From assembly GCA_034440615.1 (NCBI GenBank), contig JAOTOM010004837.1, forward strand, positions 310,001 to 374,000: a stretch of DNA of 64,000 bases, in the 5' to 3' direction. The DNA comes from Ashinkailepas kermadecensis (Eukaryota > Arthropoda > Thecostraca > Neolepadidae). A program made the position numbers and the translations under genes. Position 1 is the stretch's first letter, and each line of letters starts with the position of its first letter. The notes beneath the pieces were generated by a model. That model did not search any database. It was not told the DNA's origin and was given only the letters and a program-made list of their open reading frames with translations. This document shows positions 1 to 10,699 of this stretch, piece by piece.

Positions 1-244
1 TCAGGCCAAAGGTCTGGGCCCTGGCCCAGTGCCTGCAGGCCTGGCCGGCAGGGGTCAAGTGGTGGGCGGCGCTGGATCCCGGTCGGGGTGGTGAGTCTCT
101 CTCTCCCGGCCGGGCGAAGGCGCCGCCTGCCCCGTATAGCTCCTCGGGCGCCTGGCGTCCTCCCGTCCGCGGGGCCCAGGCGTCCCCCCCCGTTGGGCCC
201 CTGTGTGGTGGGGTGCCCGAGGAGTTGAAAACCAACCGCACTCC
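1..244 (+). other. GC-rich leader of the LINE (probable 5' UTR)
   Basis: GC-rich, CpG-rich sequence directly before the ORF1 ATG. Non-LTR elements usually carry an internal promoter here. The true 5' end cannot be fixed: the bases that follow the 3' end at 6084 are not found again in this leader, so either the element begins before the window or it lacks a recognisable target duplication. Confidence 0.5.
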
Positions 245-2137
245 ATGGCAAATCATAACCAAAACCCAGCTCCTGGCCCTTCTCGCAGGGGCCAGACAGA
301 CAGATCCCCGGAGGGTGATCGGAGAATGCATAGCCGTGACATTGATCAGACAACGTGTACCCAAACTAGGGCCCGAAATATAGCAACGGGTTCCAACAGC
401 AAGACAAGCCCTCGTATACTTATCATACGGGCATGTGAAGGTGCCAAACAGCTGGCGTCTCTATCACCTTTCCAACGACGAGAAGGATGCGACAGATTCG
501 GATGTGTTGCGAGGTGTCAGACTATGCGTGACGGGGCCCTAGAAGTAGAGTTCTCGAGGAGAGAAGACGCCAAGAGTGCGTTAACAGCCGAACTGTTCAC
601 ATACAGCGTACGGGAAGGTAGTGGCAGACGGGTGGTGTCTACTCCAATCACTATCGAACCCCACAAAACGAAAAACTCATCCAAGGGCATAATAAACTGT
701 TACGACCTTAGAAATGTCTCCGATGCAGAAATCGTGGACGGCCTCTCTGAGTTAGGGGTGACAGAGGCTCGGCGTATCAGTACGAGAAAGGGAACCGAGA
801 TCTATCATACCAACAACATAATTTTGACATTCAACACAGACGACCTTCCAGGTACAGTGCTTGTGGGATACACTCGTGTGAAAGTGCGCAGGTACATTCC
901 GAACCCAATGCGGTGTTTTCAATGCCAGCGCTTCGGACACACCAAGCCTGCATGCCGTAATCGCCCCACATGCGCAAACTGCGCTGCCATTACTCACACT
1001 ACAGATAACTGTAGCGCCCAGGAGCGCTGGTGTGTAAATTGTGGGCGAGGTCAAACTCCACACACTGCGTATGACCGATCTTGTCCTGCATACAGTAAAG
1101 AGAAGGAGATCCTATCGCTGAAATTCACCAACAACATATCGTTCCGTGAAGCACGAGAGATGTATATTAGCTCACATCCAGCAATTTCTTACGCTGCAAA
1201 GGCGGCAGCACTACTTCCAACGAGTAACACATCTGGCCACCCACAGCAGCACGACCACGGTAGTGCTACGGTGCTGATAGCTCGTCTTGTAGCTCTACTC
1301 CAATCATTTGGAGTCCCATGGCCCCCTTCGTCCACAGTGGGGCACGGTCGGCCAACCCAAAAGGACGACGATGCGGCCGAAGTCCCACCCACCACCAGTG
1401 CATGCGCAGGTGAGCCTTCAGAGGTCTCCTCCCGAACAACCACTGACAGTGCGGGATGGACTCTGGTCCAGAGGTCAAAGAGGCCTGCTCGGACCTCTCC
1501 AGCGAAATTCAGTACCTTTCCATCTACCACATCACCTACCTTGAAATCCCCGCCTTCTATTTCCCGTCCGTCCTCCAACCTCCACCCCTCGCCTTCCACA
1601 CGTACCATCACCACCTCCAAATCCCTCCTATCCACGTCATCCCTTCCTGAATCCTCCCCCCTACCTGTGAGCCAAGCCACCATCACACCCTCAACCCCTA
1701 CCTCCGCACCTCCATCGCCGTCAAATAGCTCCAACCGACCTATCCAAATCTCGGATGAGAGATTTCATTACCAAGAAGCCGAAAGGCGCGCCCGGGAGGC
1801 CAAGCGAGCGCGGCTCGCTCAGATGGAGAAGGCCCGGGCAAAGGACCGCCATGTAACTGACAAGCCCCCACCCCCAAGGCCGGCCACCCCACTACCACGC
1901 CGGAGGGTGGAGGGGCCTTGTAATTCGTTTGATGATATGGGCCCTCCTCCACCCCCGCCCCGGCTGGGCCCCCAAAAAAGAGGCTTGCCAATGTCAAGCT
2001 CTCCACCGGGGGATGCTTCACCACGATCACGCCCCAGAACTCAGTCCCTTGGGCCGAGTCGGAGTGAACCCTCGGGACTGCCACTGGGGCCTCCTCTGGA
2101 TCTTAACTCGAAACCAAGCGCGGGCGGCAACAAATGA
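245..2137 (+). CDS. LINE ORF1: gag-like nucleic-acid-binding protein
   Basis: Encodes about 630 residues from the ATG at 245, which has G at +4; a GTG at 203 is in frame but not a convincing start. Three cysteine knuckles lie near residues 224-280. Two are exact C-x2-C-x4-H-x4-C (CFQCQRFGHTKPAC and CANCAAITHTTDNC); the third is a looser C-x2-C-x6-H-x5-C. The C-terminal half is rich in Pro and Ser and probably disordered. ORF1 proteins of this type coat the element RNA and form the ribonucleoprotein with ORF2 product in the cytoplasm. It ends with TGA 63 nt before the ORF2 ATG, in the same frame, so reinitiation is a possible mode for ORF2 translation; this is inference. Confidence 0.88.
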   Translation: MANHNQNPAPGPSRRGQTDRSPEGDRRMHSRDIDQTTCTQTRARNIATGSNSKTSPRILIIRACEGAKQLASLSPFQRREGCDRFGCVARCQTMRDGALEVEFSRREDAKSALTAELFTYSVREGSGRRVVSTPITIEPHKTKNSSKGIINCYDLRNVSDAEIVDGLSELGVTEARRISTRKGTEIYHTNNIILTFNTDDLPGTVLVGYTRVKVRRYIPNPMRCFQCQRFGHTKPACRNRPTCANCAAITHTTDNCSAQERWCVNCGRGQTPHTAYDRSCPAYSKEKEILSLKFTNNISFREAREMYISSHPAISYAAKAAALLPTSNTSGHPQQHDHGSATVLIARLVALLQSFGVPWPPSSTVGHGRPTQKDDDAAEVPPTTSACAGEPSEVSSRTTTDSAGWTLVQRSKRPARTSPAKFSTFPSTTSPTLKSPPSISRPSSNLHPSPSTRTITTSKSLLSTSSLPESSPLPVSQATITPSTPTSAPPSPSNSSNRPIQISDERFHYQEAERRAREAKRARLAQMEKARAKDRHVTDKPPPPRPATPLPRRRVEGPCNSFDDMGPPPPPPRLGPQKRGLPMSSSPPGDASPRSRPRTQSLGPSRSEPSGLPLGPPLDLNSKPSAGGNK

Positions 2138-2200
2138 AGTTGGCTTTTACCACTTCACGGACACGCGCACAAAACTAGTCACTCGTAGTCAAACACGGAG

Positions 2201-5200
2201 ATGCCATTTTTAGTTTTACAGTGGAACATGCGTGGGTTTAGAGCCAATTTTACTGACCTTCAGAGAGTTTTATCTCGGCGAAACCCCGTAGCTGTTTGCC
2301 TGCAAGAAACCAAGCTGTCACCCGAAGCCTATTGCTCATTGAATAGGTACTCCATCTTCCGTAAAGACGTAGTGGCCCAAACCGTGGCACATGGTGGATC
2401 CATGCTGGCGGTACATCATAGCGTACCTGCGCAGCAGGTGGCGTTGTGTACCGCACTCCAGGCAGTTGCTGCCCGTGTAAGTTTTCGTGATCGTCCAATA
2501 ACATTGTGCTCACTGTACCTACCCCCTGAGCTTCCTCTCCCCTTGGCGGAGCTTAGACTTTTAATGTTAGAACTACCCTCACCGGTTTTACTGTTGGGGG
2601 ACTTTAATTGTCACCACACAGTCTGGGGCTGTTCCTCCACTAATGCCCGTGGAATTCTCCTGGAAAATTTCATTCATGCCGAGTCCTTGTTTCTTTTAAA
2701 TAACGGCTCGCCCACTTATTTTACCACACCTTCCGGGGGCACTTCCGTTTTAGACCTTAGCCTCTGCTCTCCGCAACTGGCCGAGCAATTCATTTGGTCT
2801 GTTGACAGCGATCCGCTGGGAAGCGATCATTTTCCGGTCTGGCTGGAGTATCAGATGGAAGCTGTTCTCGGCACGCGGCCTCAGCGGTGGCACTTTACTA
2901 AAGCCAATTGGAACGAGTTTGAGGCCAGACTAGAAAGTAAATTCACCGTTGCCCACGACAGCCGTGCGCTCTCGATTGCTGGTTTCACCTCGGCGATTAT
3001 CGAGTCAGCCACAGAGTGTATCCCGAAGACCTCGGGGGCACCTCGTCGCATCCCAGTGCCATGGTGGACCAAAGAATGCCTGGAGGCTATTCGCGCCCGT
3101 AAGCGGGCATTTAGGGCCTTTAGTCGAAACAGCACAATTATAAACCTAATAGCGTTTAGGAAATCCAGGGCCCTGGCACGGCTCACCATACGAGATGCGA
3201 AGCGAACATCCTGGCGAGACTACGTTGGTCAGCTAAACCGCTCTACCCCTCCGGCGGAGGTCTGGTCGCGCATAAAGCGAATATCTGGGCGATACTCCTC
3301 GACTCCACAGCCGGTATTACAGATACGTGGCGAAGCCCTCATTAACCCTTACGAAGTCGCCAACGAAATCGGAAAAGCCCTTTCAGACCGCAGCAAAGGC
3401 GGAAACTGCGATCCCGATTTCCTACGGCATCGTGCCCGCAGCGAAAAAAACATGGTGGACTTTTCCACCTCAGAACACATGGCATATAATGAACGATTCA
3501 CCAAGGCTGAGTTAGCCTCAGCTATTCGCTCTCTCAAGAATGTGTCCGAGGGTCCAGACATGGTCCACAATCAAATGATTGAACACCTTCCACCATGTGC
3601 ACAAGATGTCTTACTGACTGTTTATAACTCTTTGTGGGAGAACGGCGAATTTCCAGAGGCCTGGCGGGAAGCCATAGTTGTACCTATCCTGAAACCTGGA
3701 AAGAGTGGACTCGATCCACTGCACTACCGCCCCATATCTCTCACTTCATCGATGTGTAAGCTGATGGAGCGAACGGTGAATGTTCGGCTATGTTGGTATC
3801 TAGAGGACATGAATATTTTATCAAATGCACAGTGTGGTTTTAGGAAAAACCGAAGCACGATTGATCACTTGGTCACACTTGACACCGCAATTCGAGCAGC
3901 TTTCGCACAGCATCGTCATGTCGGAGCCGTGTTTTTCGATATAGAAGCTGCTTTTGATACCACATGGCGGCATGGAATCCTTATGAAGCTACACGAATAC
4001 GGCCTGCGAGGATGTATGGCTGTCTTTCTGCAAAATTTCCTAGCAAACCGTCGGTTTCGGGTCCGTGTTGGTGAGCGACTCTCCCGATGGTTCAACCAGG
4101 TGAACGGCATTCCCCAAGGCAGTGTGCTTAGTGTCGCCCTGTTCGCCATTATCATCAACGACATCGGATCAGTTCTATCGCCGTCGATATCCCGCTCACT
4201 GTTCGTGGACGATTTTACGATCTGGACGACCAGCACTTCATCACCAACATTGCAGCGGCAGTTGCAGCTCGCTGTCGCCAGGCTGGAGCGCTGGACGAAA
4301 GCGAACGGGTTTCGTTTCTCGACGGCAAAAACGGTCGCCGTGCACTTCTGCCGGCGGCGAAACTGTCAGGATATGAAAATCAGACTATATGGTTCAGAGA
4401 TTCCAACGGAGCCCACTGTTAAATTCCTCGGCGTCGTTCTGGACAACCGACTTACGTACAGGCATCACTTTAGGTTGCTTAGAGATAGGTGTTTTAAGTC
4501 TATGAATGTTCTGAAAGTGGTTGCGCGTACGTCGTATGGGGCCGATAGACCAACCCTGCTGCAGCTTTATCGCTCCCTGATTCGGTCAAAATTAGACTAC
4601 GCATGTTTTGTCTACGACGGCGCAGCTCTGACCACCAAACGAACATTAGACACGGTACACCACTCAGCACTCCGTATCTGCACCGGCGCCTTTCGCACCA
4701 CACCGATTTCTAGTCTATTGGTAGAGTCTAACGAGCCAGCGCTTCCTATGCGTCGCGAACTGCTCGGTATGCGTTATGCCTGCAAGCTGCGTCAGTTCCC
4801 TAATCACCCAACGTACCGTTCCGTGTTTTCGCGAAGCGTTCTGGCTCTCTTCAGAAGACGACGGCCTATGAGCTCTGTTCCCTTCTGTGTCAGGATTCGC
4901 ACACTATTCGAGGACAGCGGAATACAATTACGCGGAGTGATGCGCGTCAGAACGATAAAATTCCCTCCCTGGACACTGGCATCTCCAGAAATTGACACTT
5001 CGCTGTCATATCTCAAAAAGTGCGAAGTCGTTCCAGAAGAATTCAGACTAAGGGCACTTGAGTTGATGGCATCCTACAACCATTGTACACACACTTACAC
5101 AGATGGATCCAAGACCGAGTCTGGTGTTGGGTGTGCGTTTGTAATGGGCACAGTCGTCAGGACGTTTTCGCTTCCACCACATGCATCTGTATATACATCT

Positions 5201-5917
5201 GAGTTGGTTGCCTTAGACAAGGCATTGAGTTTCATTGAGACATGTGATGACACGCGGCATATAATTTACACCGATTCTCTTAGCAGTCTCATGACTATAA
5301 ATGCGTTTTATCCGTCGAACCCACTTGCACAAGATATTTTACGTAGGATTACATTGCTGACCTGCGCTGGAAAATCGGTTATTCTATGTTGGATTCCGAG
5401 CCATGTGGGAATCCGTGGGAACGAGGCCGCGGATGCTGCGGCGAAACGAGGTGCACGGGCCCCGTGCACACGTTCCCTGCCCCTCCCTGCGAGGGACTTT
5501 TACGCGTATGTGAAGGGATTTATTCTCAGTAAGTGGCAGGCAAGCTGGGACTCCCTAGCAAACAACAAGTTGAAAACTGTAAAGCCCTGTATTGGTGACT
5601 GGGCTTCATCCTCTCAGCGAAACAGACGTCACGAGGTTTCTCTGTGTCGCCTGCGCGTGGGACATACCTATGCAACACACCGATATCTTCTGGGTGGTGG
5701 CGAGCCGCCGCTGTGCCCGAAATGCACGGCACCATTGTCTGTGCGACACATTTTAGTGTCATGTCCCCGGCTTGCCCACGAACGGAGACGTCACTTTGGA
5801 CGTTCCCCTGTCTCGCTTCGGGAAGTATTAGGGGATGAGTCGGACATTGTTCAATCAGGAGAGCTTTTTAAATTCCTCTTGAAAGTTGGGTTTTCCGTGA
5901 TTTACACTAGTCATTAA
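2201..5917 (+). CDS. LINE ORF2: endonuclease, reverse transcriptase and RNase H polyprotein
   Basis: Encodes 1238 residues. Residues 1-230 form an AP-like endonuclease (WNMRGF, LQETKL, LLGDFNC, SDHFPV). The reverse transcriptase spans about 480-780: YRPISL, FDIEAAFD near 580, GIPQGS near 636 and the catalytic FVDD near 668, where most relatives have YADD or FADD. RNase H covers about 960-1085 (YTDGSK, the SEL glutamate, YTDS, GNEAAD), so all four acidic residues appear present. A C-terminal Cys/His cluster (CPKC...HILVSC) lies near 1172. The protein nicks target DNA and copies element RNA at the nick. The intact frame makes this the best candidate in the window for an active source of the short tail copies and SINEs. 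Confidence 0.92.
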   Translation: MPFLVLQWNMRGFRANFTDLQRVLSRRNPVAVCLQETKLSPEAYCSLNRYSIFRKDVVAQTVAHGGSMLAVHHSVPAQQVALCTALQAVAARVSFRDRPITLCSLYLPPELPLPLAELRLLMLELPSPVLLLGDFNCHHTVWGCSSTNARGILLENFIHAESLFLLNNGSPTYFTTPSGGTSVLDLSLCSPQLAEQFIWSVDSDPLGSDHFPVWLEYQMEAVLGTRPQRWHFTKANWNEFEARLESKFTVAHDSRALSIAGFTSAIIESATECIPKTSGAPRRIPVPWWTKECLEAIRARKRAFRAFSRNSTIINLIAFRKSRALARLTIRDAKRTSWRDYVGQLNRSTPPAEVWSRIKRISGRYSSTPQPVLQIRGEALINPYEVANEIGKALSDRSKGGNCDPDFLRHRARSEKNMVDFSTSEHMAYNERFTKAELASAIRSLKNVSEGPDMVHNQMIEHLPPCAQDVLLTVYNSLWENGEFPEAWREAIVVPILKPGKSGLDPLHYRPISLTSSMCKLMERTVNVRLCWYLEDMNILSNAQCGFRKNRSTIDHLVTLDTAIRAAFAQHRHVGAVFFDIEAAFDTTWRHGILMKLHEYGLRGCMAVFLQNFLANRRFRVRVGERLSRWFNQVNGIPQGSVLSVALFAIIINDIGSVLSPSISRSLFVDDFTIWTTSTSSPTLQRQLQLAVARLERWTKANGFRFSTAKTVAVHFCRRRNCQDMKIRLYGSEIPTEPTVKFLGVVLDNRLTYRHHFRLLRDRCFKSMNVLKVVARTSYGADRPTLLQLYRSLIRSKLDYACFVYDGAALTTKRTLDTVHHSALRICTGAFRTTPISSLLVESNEPALPMRRELLGMRYACKLRQFPNHPTYRSVFSRSVLALFRRRRPMSSVPFCVRIRTLFEDSGIQLRGVMRVRTIKFPPWTLASPEIDTSLSYLKKCEVVPEEFRLRALELMASYNHCTHTYTDGSKTESGVGCAFVMGTVVRTFSLPPHASVYTSELVALDKALSFIETCDDTRHIIYTDSLSSLMTINAFYPSNPLAQDILRRITLLTCAGKSVILCWIPSHVGIRGNEAADAAAKRGARAPCTRSLPLPARDFYAYVKGFILSKWQASWDSLANNKLKTVKPCIGDWASSSQRNRRHEVSLCRLRVGHTYATHRYLLGGGEPPLCPKCTAPLSVRHILVSCPRLAHERRRHFGRSPVSLREVLGDESDIVQSGELFKFLLKVGFSVIYTSH

Positions 5918-6032
5918 CATGCTGCTGCAAACATGGCTAGCACTAGTTTTATTATGAACAGATTCGACATCGTCGTATAACTCGTTATCCGAACTGACGT
6001 TCACTCGCTCTACGTTTAAATGACTGAGTTAT

Positions 6033-6065
6033 GGGCGCGAAATGACCTATGCAGTCGATGCGCCC
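6033..6065 (+). promoter_or_regulatory. LINE 3'-terminal hairpin, candidate reverse-transcriptase recognition site
   Basis: GGGCGC at 6033-6038 pairs with GCGCCC at 6060-6065 across a 21-nt loop ending in GTCGAT, 18 nt before the element end. The same arrangement recurs in the 61-bp insertion at 37990-38050 and, with different but paired stem bases, in the SINE families here. Some LINE reverse transcriptases are known to bind a 3' stem-loop; assigning that role here is inference. Confidence 0.6.
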
Positions 6066-6083
6066 CTAAACCACAATAACTAA

Positions 6084-7704
6084 GACTCGGTGGGCGTTGT
6101 GAAAATTCCTTCATATGGAAGCAAACAGCATTTCAATGGAAATTACAAGCTAGCGAGCGGACCTTCCTTAACAAGAACCTCTGTTAAGTAATATAAGTAC
6201 AGTATCTAGTTTACCTGGTACTAATTTCATTCCTCAATGGTAATATATTTCAAACGGAAGGGTATATAAAAGTTATTTGCTTTGTTTTTATCACAGTAAT
6301 AATATATTTATTTATATATATTCGCCACGAAAACTTTGCGAATCTATATTGCTGCCATAAAGTTATATTTCTCTCTTGGCGAACCTTTAGAGGCCTATGA
6401 TAAAAAAAGAAAAAACCTTCCAAAATCCCGTTTTTTGAAGTATGGGCATAATATTTCGCAAAACCAATGTCATATTCATCATTTTCAGGTGCCAATACCC
6501 CTAATTAGTATGATTGCAGAATTTCGACAAGGTGGTTAGTTTCCTTTAATAATCCCGTTTGGGCCTCCAATAATCGCACCGGAGCCCCGTAGAATCACAC
6601 TGGGGCCAAAAACTCGCGCAGGGGCTTCTGAAAAGGACGCTGGGGCCTCAAAAGTTCCCACCAGGGCCCCTGAAAATCACGGTGGGGCTCGAAAGAGTCG
6701 TGCTGGGGTAACATAAAATCAGGACGGAGGCCACAACGGTCGGGCTGGGGCCCCAGAAAGTCATGCTGAGTCTAGGGGTGCCAAGAATTATCGCCCGGAT
6801 CCCTGAAAATCACGCTATGGGCATGACAGGTCGCACCTGGGTACTAATACTAAAGGGTCAACGGAATCTAGTAGGTATTCTAGTTCCAGCCCTAGTGACG
6901 TCAGCAGGAATGTGCGAGATTTATAGTAGAATCTACCAGTATTATGGTATATACCGTGACGTCACGTAAACATTCCAAATACGTTTCAAACCTGGCTACG
7001 ATTCATCTGTGGCGCAGCGAAGACATCAGAGTATTGTTGTGGTTGGGCGCACTGTGTTTCTGATTGCTGGTACGTGAAATTTAAATGTGAGGCTGATGAA
7101 TATTGTTTGGATTCCTAGGTTATTGAACATACTCTTAAGTTTCGTGCATAATTTATTCAGTTCATAGGATACAACAACCCTCAACCTGTTATCGTTCATA
7201 ACCCTTAAAGTTTCACCAATTGAAATTGAAACCATAGCTGGATTTGCCAAATATGAAATTAGGCTTACCGGTAAATGTATGCTTTAATGTGTTTCATGAC
7301 TCCTTGGAATTAATCATTCCAATGTAATGTTTATGAAGGTGACTAAGATGATGGGATAGCTCATTTTCTGTGCAAATACTTCAGGTTGTGAGCAAAATAA
7401 CACCAAGAATTGCTTTCATTTAGGTAGCACAGCATTAAAAATAAATGTAAAAATGCAGCATAACCAAACCTAACCTATCCTAACCTTCCTTTGGAGAAAA
7501 GCTTCGCTAGCCATGTCTTGGAATATTATAATCTTGAATGTGCCATGAACACCATATGAAAGCAACATGCATGTTATGCCAGATATAACATTAATTCAAT
7601 ACCCATTGTCCAGCACAGGGAAATCATTAGTTGGCACTAAAAAGTAAGCATATTTGGCATGACATGTGCCCCACTATCTGCACTCTAGCCCTGTTTGAAG
7701 TAAT
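6084..7704. other. AT-rich intergenic DNA with a degenerate GGGCCC-phased stretch
   Basis: No supported gene. About 6560-6800 shows a decayed repeat in which GGGGCC-type words recur roughly every 28-32 bp next to AAAATC/TCGCNC words. The rest is unremarkable AT-rich sequence. Confidence 0.5.
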
Positions 7705-7722
7705 ATGTATGCATGTATATAA

Positions 7723-7810
<88 letters not shown>

Positions 7811-7890
7811 TATATTTATATGAATATATATTTATATATATACAAATATATATCTAAATATATATATATATATATATCTATATATATATA

Positions 7891-7980
<90 letters not shown>
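7705..7980. repeat. Long (TA)n-rich microsatellite
   Basis: Nearly pure alternating T and A with occasional TG or TT interruptions. Its apparent Tyr-Ile open frames are artefacts. Confidence 0.97.
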
Positions 7981-7983
<3 letters not shown>

Positions 7984-10087
7984 CTACAGATTACTGGGGT
8001 GCAAAATACATTAAGTTAATGGGAAGCCCCACGTCGACGGGATGCATGCTCCATGGTACCTCATGTTAAATATATAAATGATTGGGGGACAGAGCCAACA
8101 CAGAGGGGGCATTTGCCCCTAAAAAATATATCAAAGAACACCCCTGGTGTAGACGCATATGCATGAAAAATGGAAAACAATCCTGAAAACCGGCTGCAGG
8201 TTCCGTATCTGCACATGGGTGATAAGGGCCTGACATTCCAACCAGTATCGGTACCTCCGCCTGTAGCCTAAATATAATGTTGACCCCTTTTCCTGGCCGG
8301 AGGGGTACGAACTTTCTCATGGGAGGCACATGCCCCCAGTGCCGCACCCTTGTTTACGCTCCTGCACCGAGTGGGAAGGAATTATGTTGCGACAGTTGTC
8401 TCTTACTTGCTCCTACCCCTCCTTTCCAGTCGTGATCTTCAGTTGGCCTGTCTCATCATACTGTTACTACCCGTGGCACCGCGCGATTCCTGCGGCGCTC
8501 GACATGAATGCAATGAGCGTGGGTCCCAGCAAAAAGTAATAGTGTTAGGAGAAAATAAACCTCATATTCGTGGACAAGATTCTTCAAGCTTTCCAATGAA
8601 TCCGATTTTGTCCCATTTTGATGGTATTTAAGATAGAAAATATCGTGTGGAAAACACGGAAGTTTGGCTGTAGCGCCTACGGGACCGAGCAATTGTCCAG
8701 CCAATGTGACGTCACCGGTTGCCAAACGATATTGGAGGGCCCCGGGTCGCACCGGGGCTTCAAAAGTCTCATTGTGATCACCCAACAAATGAAGCCGGGG
8801 CAACGAAAAACAGTCGCAACATGGAAAATCACTCTGGGGTCCCAATAGCCGCTCAAAAAGCCCACAAAACGTGTTGGGCCCCCCAAACCGTGTCCTAGCC
8901 ACTAAAGCTCGAGCTAGGGATCCCAACAAGTGACCACGGGCCCCCAAATATCGCGTCCGGGGCCCAAAATTCCGTCGGTAATCCCAAAATTTAATGTCGG
9001 TAATCAAAAGCGTACCAAGTTTCGCAAGAAGCGACAGGGCCTTAAGATATGCGCTGCAGCTCGAAATAATCATATCGGGAGCGATAAATAAAAGCATAAC
9101 AGAGGCCCTCCAGGCACACCATGACCATCAGACCGCACGGGGCCTAAAAAACAGGCTGGGCCCTCAAAAATGGAATTGATCGTAAACAAGGAACAAATAG
9201 ACCGGATACTAAATAAACACATCGGCGTCTTTGAAAACGCGCCGATACCACACAAATATCATTGGTGTATATAAAGGCAACAAAGCTGTAAAAAAAAGAG
9301 CCGGATCTCAAACATGTGCCGGGCCCCTAACAAAAATTGGCTGGAGCCCTAAAACACATCCATAGAAGAAGAAAATAGCAACGGGTAAAAAACGAACACC
9401 TAGCCAGGGTCATGGCTCGGTAGCCAATCTGGGAGCTTATTTAACTAAAGAAATGAGGTGCATCAAAGCTCAGTGTGTCTCCGGATTTCTTAATCACGAT
9501 AACACGTGGGAAGAAGAGAACCAATACATCGAATTGAAGTTATCGATTTTTTTCCAGCGAGCCGCCATACCAGGCATTCCACATGTCAAATGTGGCACAA
9601 GACTATCATGTGACAGTAATTAGCAAAACGTGGGAGGCCTAGCAGACACCGGAGAAGCGCACGTAGAGTGGCGAATTTTCCGACTGCGCAAGGCGGGTGT
9701 ACACGTGCACGAACGTTGGTGTTTTGACGACCGGGCGTTATTAATTGGAATGCCTGATGTTGCCAAATTTTACATTTTTGAGTGATTTGTTCAGGTGTAA
9801 TTTCAGCAGTGTGAGGTGACTTTTCAAGGGATACCAAAAGAAAAACCTTCAAACAGGATGGGGGAGTTAGGGTTGAAATCCGGTCATTCAGAAATAATGG
9901 TGGCAGATTTGGCCCTCTCCACAGAACAGTTAATTTGGTCACTAATTATTATATAACAAAAACATAAAGAACACCCTTTGGAAAAAATATTGGTGAAAAT
10001 CCGGGGACTTTTTTTAATGGGGGTAGTTGGGCACCTTCAAATCAGTTTGCCCCCCCTCGCAAATCCTAGGTACGCCAGTGCCATGGC
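7981..10087. other. Intergenic DNA with a second degenerate GGGCCC-phased stretch
   Basis: No gene is supported. About 8730-9160 contains decayed units with GGGGCCC or GGGCCCC words next to AAAATC/ATCGCG words, like those at 6560-6800. The remainder is unremarkable. Confidence 0.45.
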
Positions 10088-10117
10088 ATGCCATCATTTA
10101 ACCTGTTGATGGCTATG

Positions 10118-10690
10118 ATCCGCCGCAATGGACGGTGTACTCCGCGGCCCCGGTCCGCCACAGTGGACGATGTGCTCCGCGGCTCCGATCCGCCACAATG
10201 GACGGTGCACTCCACGGCCCTGATTCGCCACAGTGGACGGTGTGCTCCGCGGCCACGGTCCGTTACAATGGACGGTGTACTCCACGGCCCTGATCCGCCA
10301 CAGTGGACGGTTTGTTCCGCGACCCTGATCTACCACAGTGGATGGTGTACTCCGCGGCCCTGATCCGCCGCAGTGGACGCTATGCTTCGCGACCCTAGTC
10401 CGTCATAGTAGGTATGCCCCACGGCACCGATTCACCACAGTGGACGGTGTACTCTACGACCCCGGTCTGCCACGGTTGATGATGTACTCCGCGGCCCTGG
10501 TCCGCCACAGTGGACGGTGTGCTCCGCGGCTCCGGTCCGTTACGGTGGACCATGTGCTCCGCGGCACCGGTCCGCCAGAGTGGACGGTGCACTTCGCGGC
10601 TCTGGTCCGCCATAATAGAAGGTGTGCTCCACAGCCCCGGTCCGCCACAGTGGACGGTTTGCTCTGCGACCCTGGCCCGCTACAATAGAC
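10118..10690. repeat. 35-bp minisatellite array
   Basis: About 16 imperfect copies of a 35-bp unit read as CCGCCACAGTGGACGGTGTG followed by CTCCGCGGCCCCGGT. 35 is not a multiple of three, yet open frames appear on both strands because the unit has few stop words. An isolated unit and a half recurs at about 10960-11010. Confidence 0.9.
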
Positions 10691-10699
10691 GTTAGGGTG

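Larger units (their letters stand above)
1..6083 (+). mobile_element. Near full-length non-LTR retrotransposon, I-group-like
   Basis: Two open frames in the same frame, 63 nt apart: a gag-like ORF1 with zinc knuckles, and ORF2 with AP-endonuclease, reverse transcriptase and RNase H. An RNase H domain C-terminal to the RT is typical of the I group and absent from jockey and RTE. The 3' end is set by comparison with the copy at 58743-59866: both stop at a CAATAACTAA tail after a GGGCGC/GCGCCC hairpin (6033-6065). Ending on TAA-type repeats rather than poly(A) also fits I-type elements. No stop or frameshift is seen in either frame, so this copy may be recent. Clade assignment is inference. Confidence 0.88.

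Noticed and set aside
203..247. GTG at 203 as the LINE ORF1 start
   Set aside because: Eukaryotic initiation at GTG is unlikely, and an ATG with G at +4 follows in frame at 245.
7631..8014. Tyr-Ile repeat peptide
   Set aside because: Translation of a TA microsatellite.
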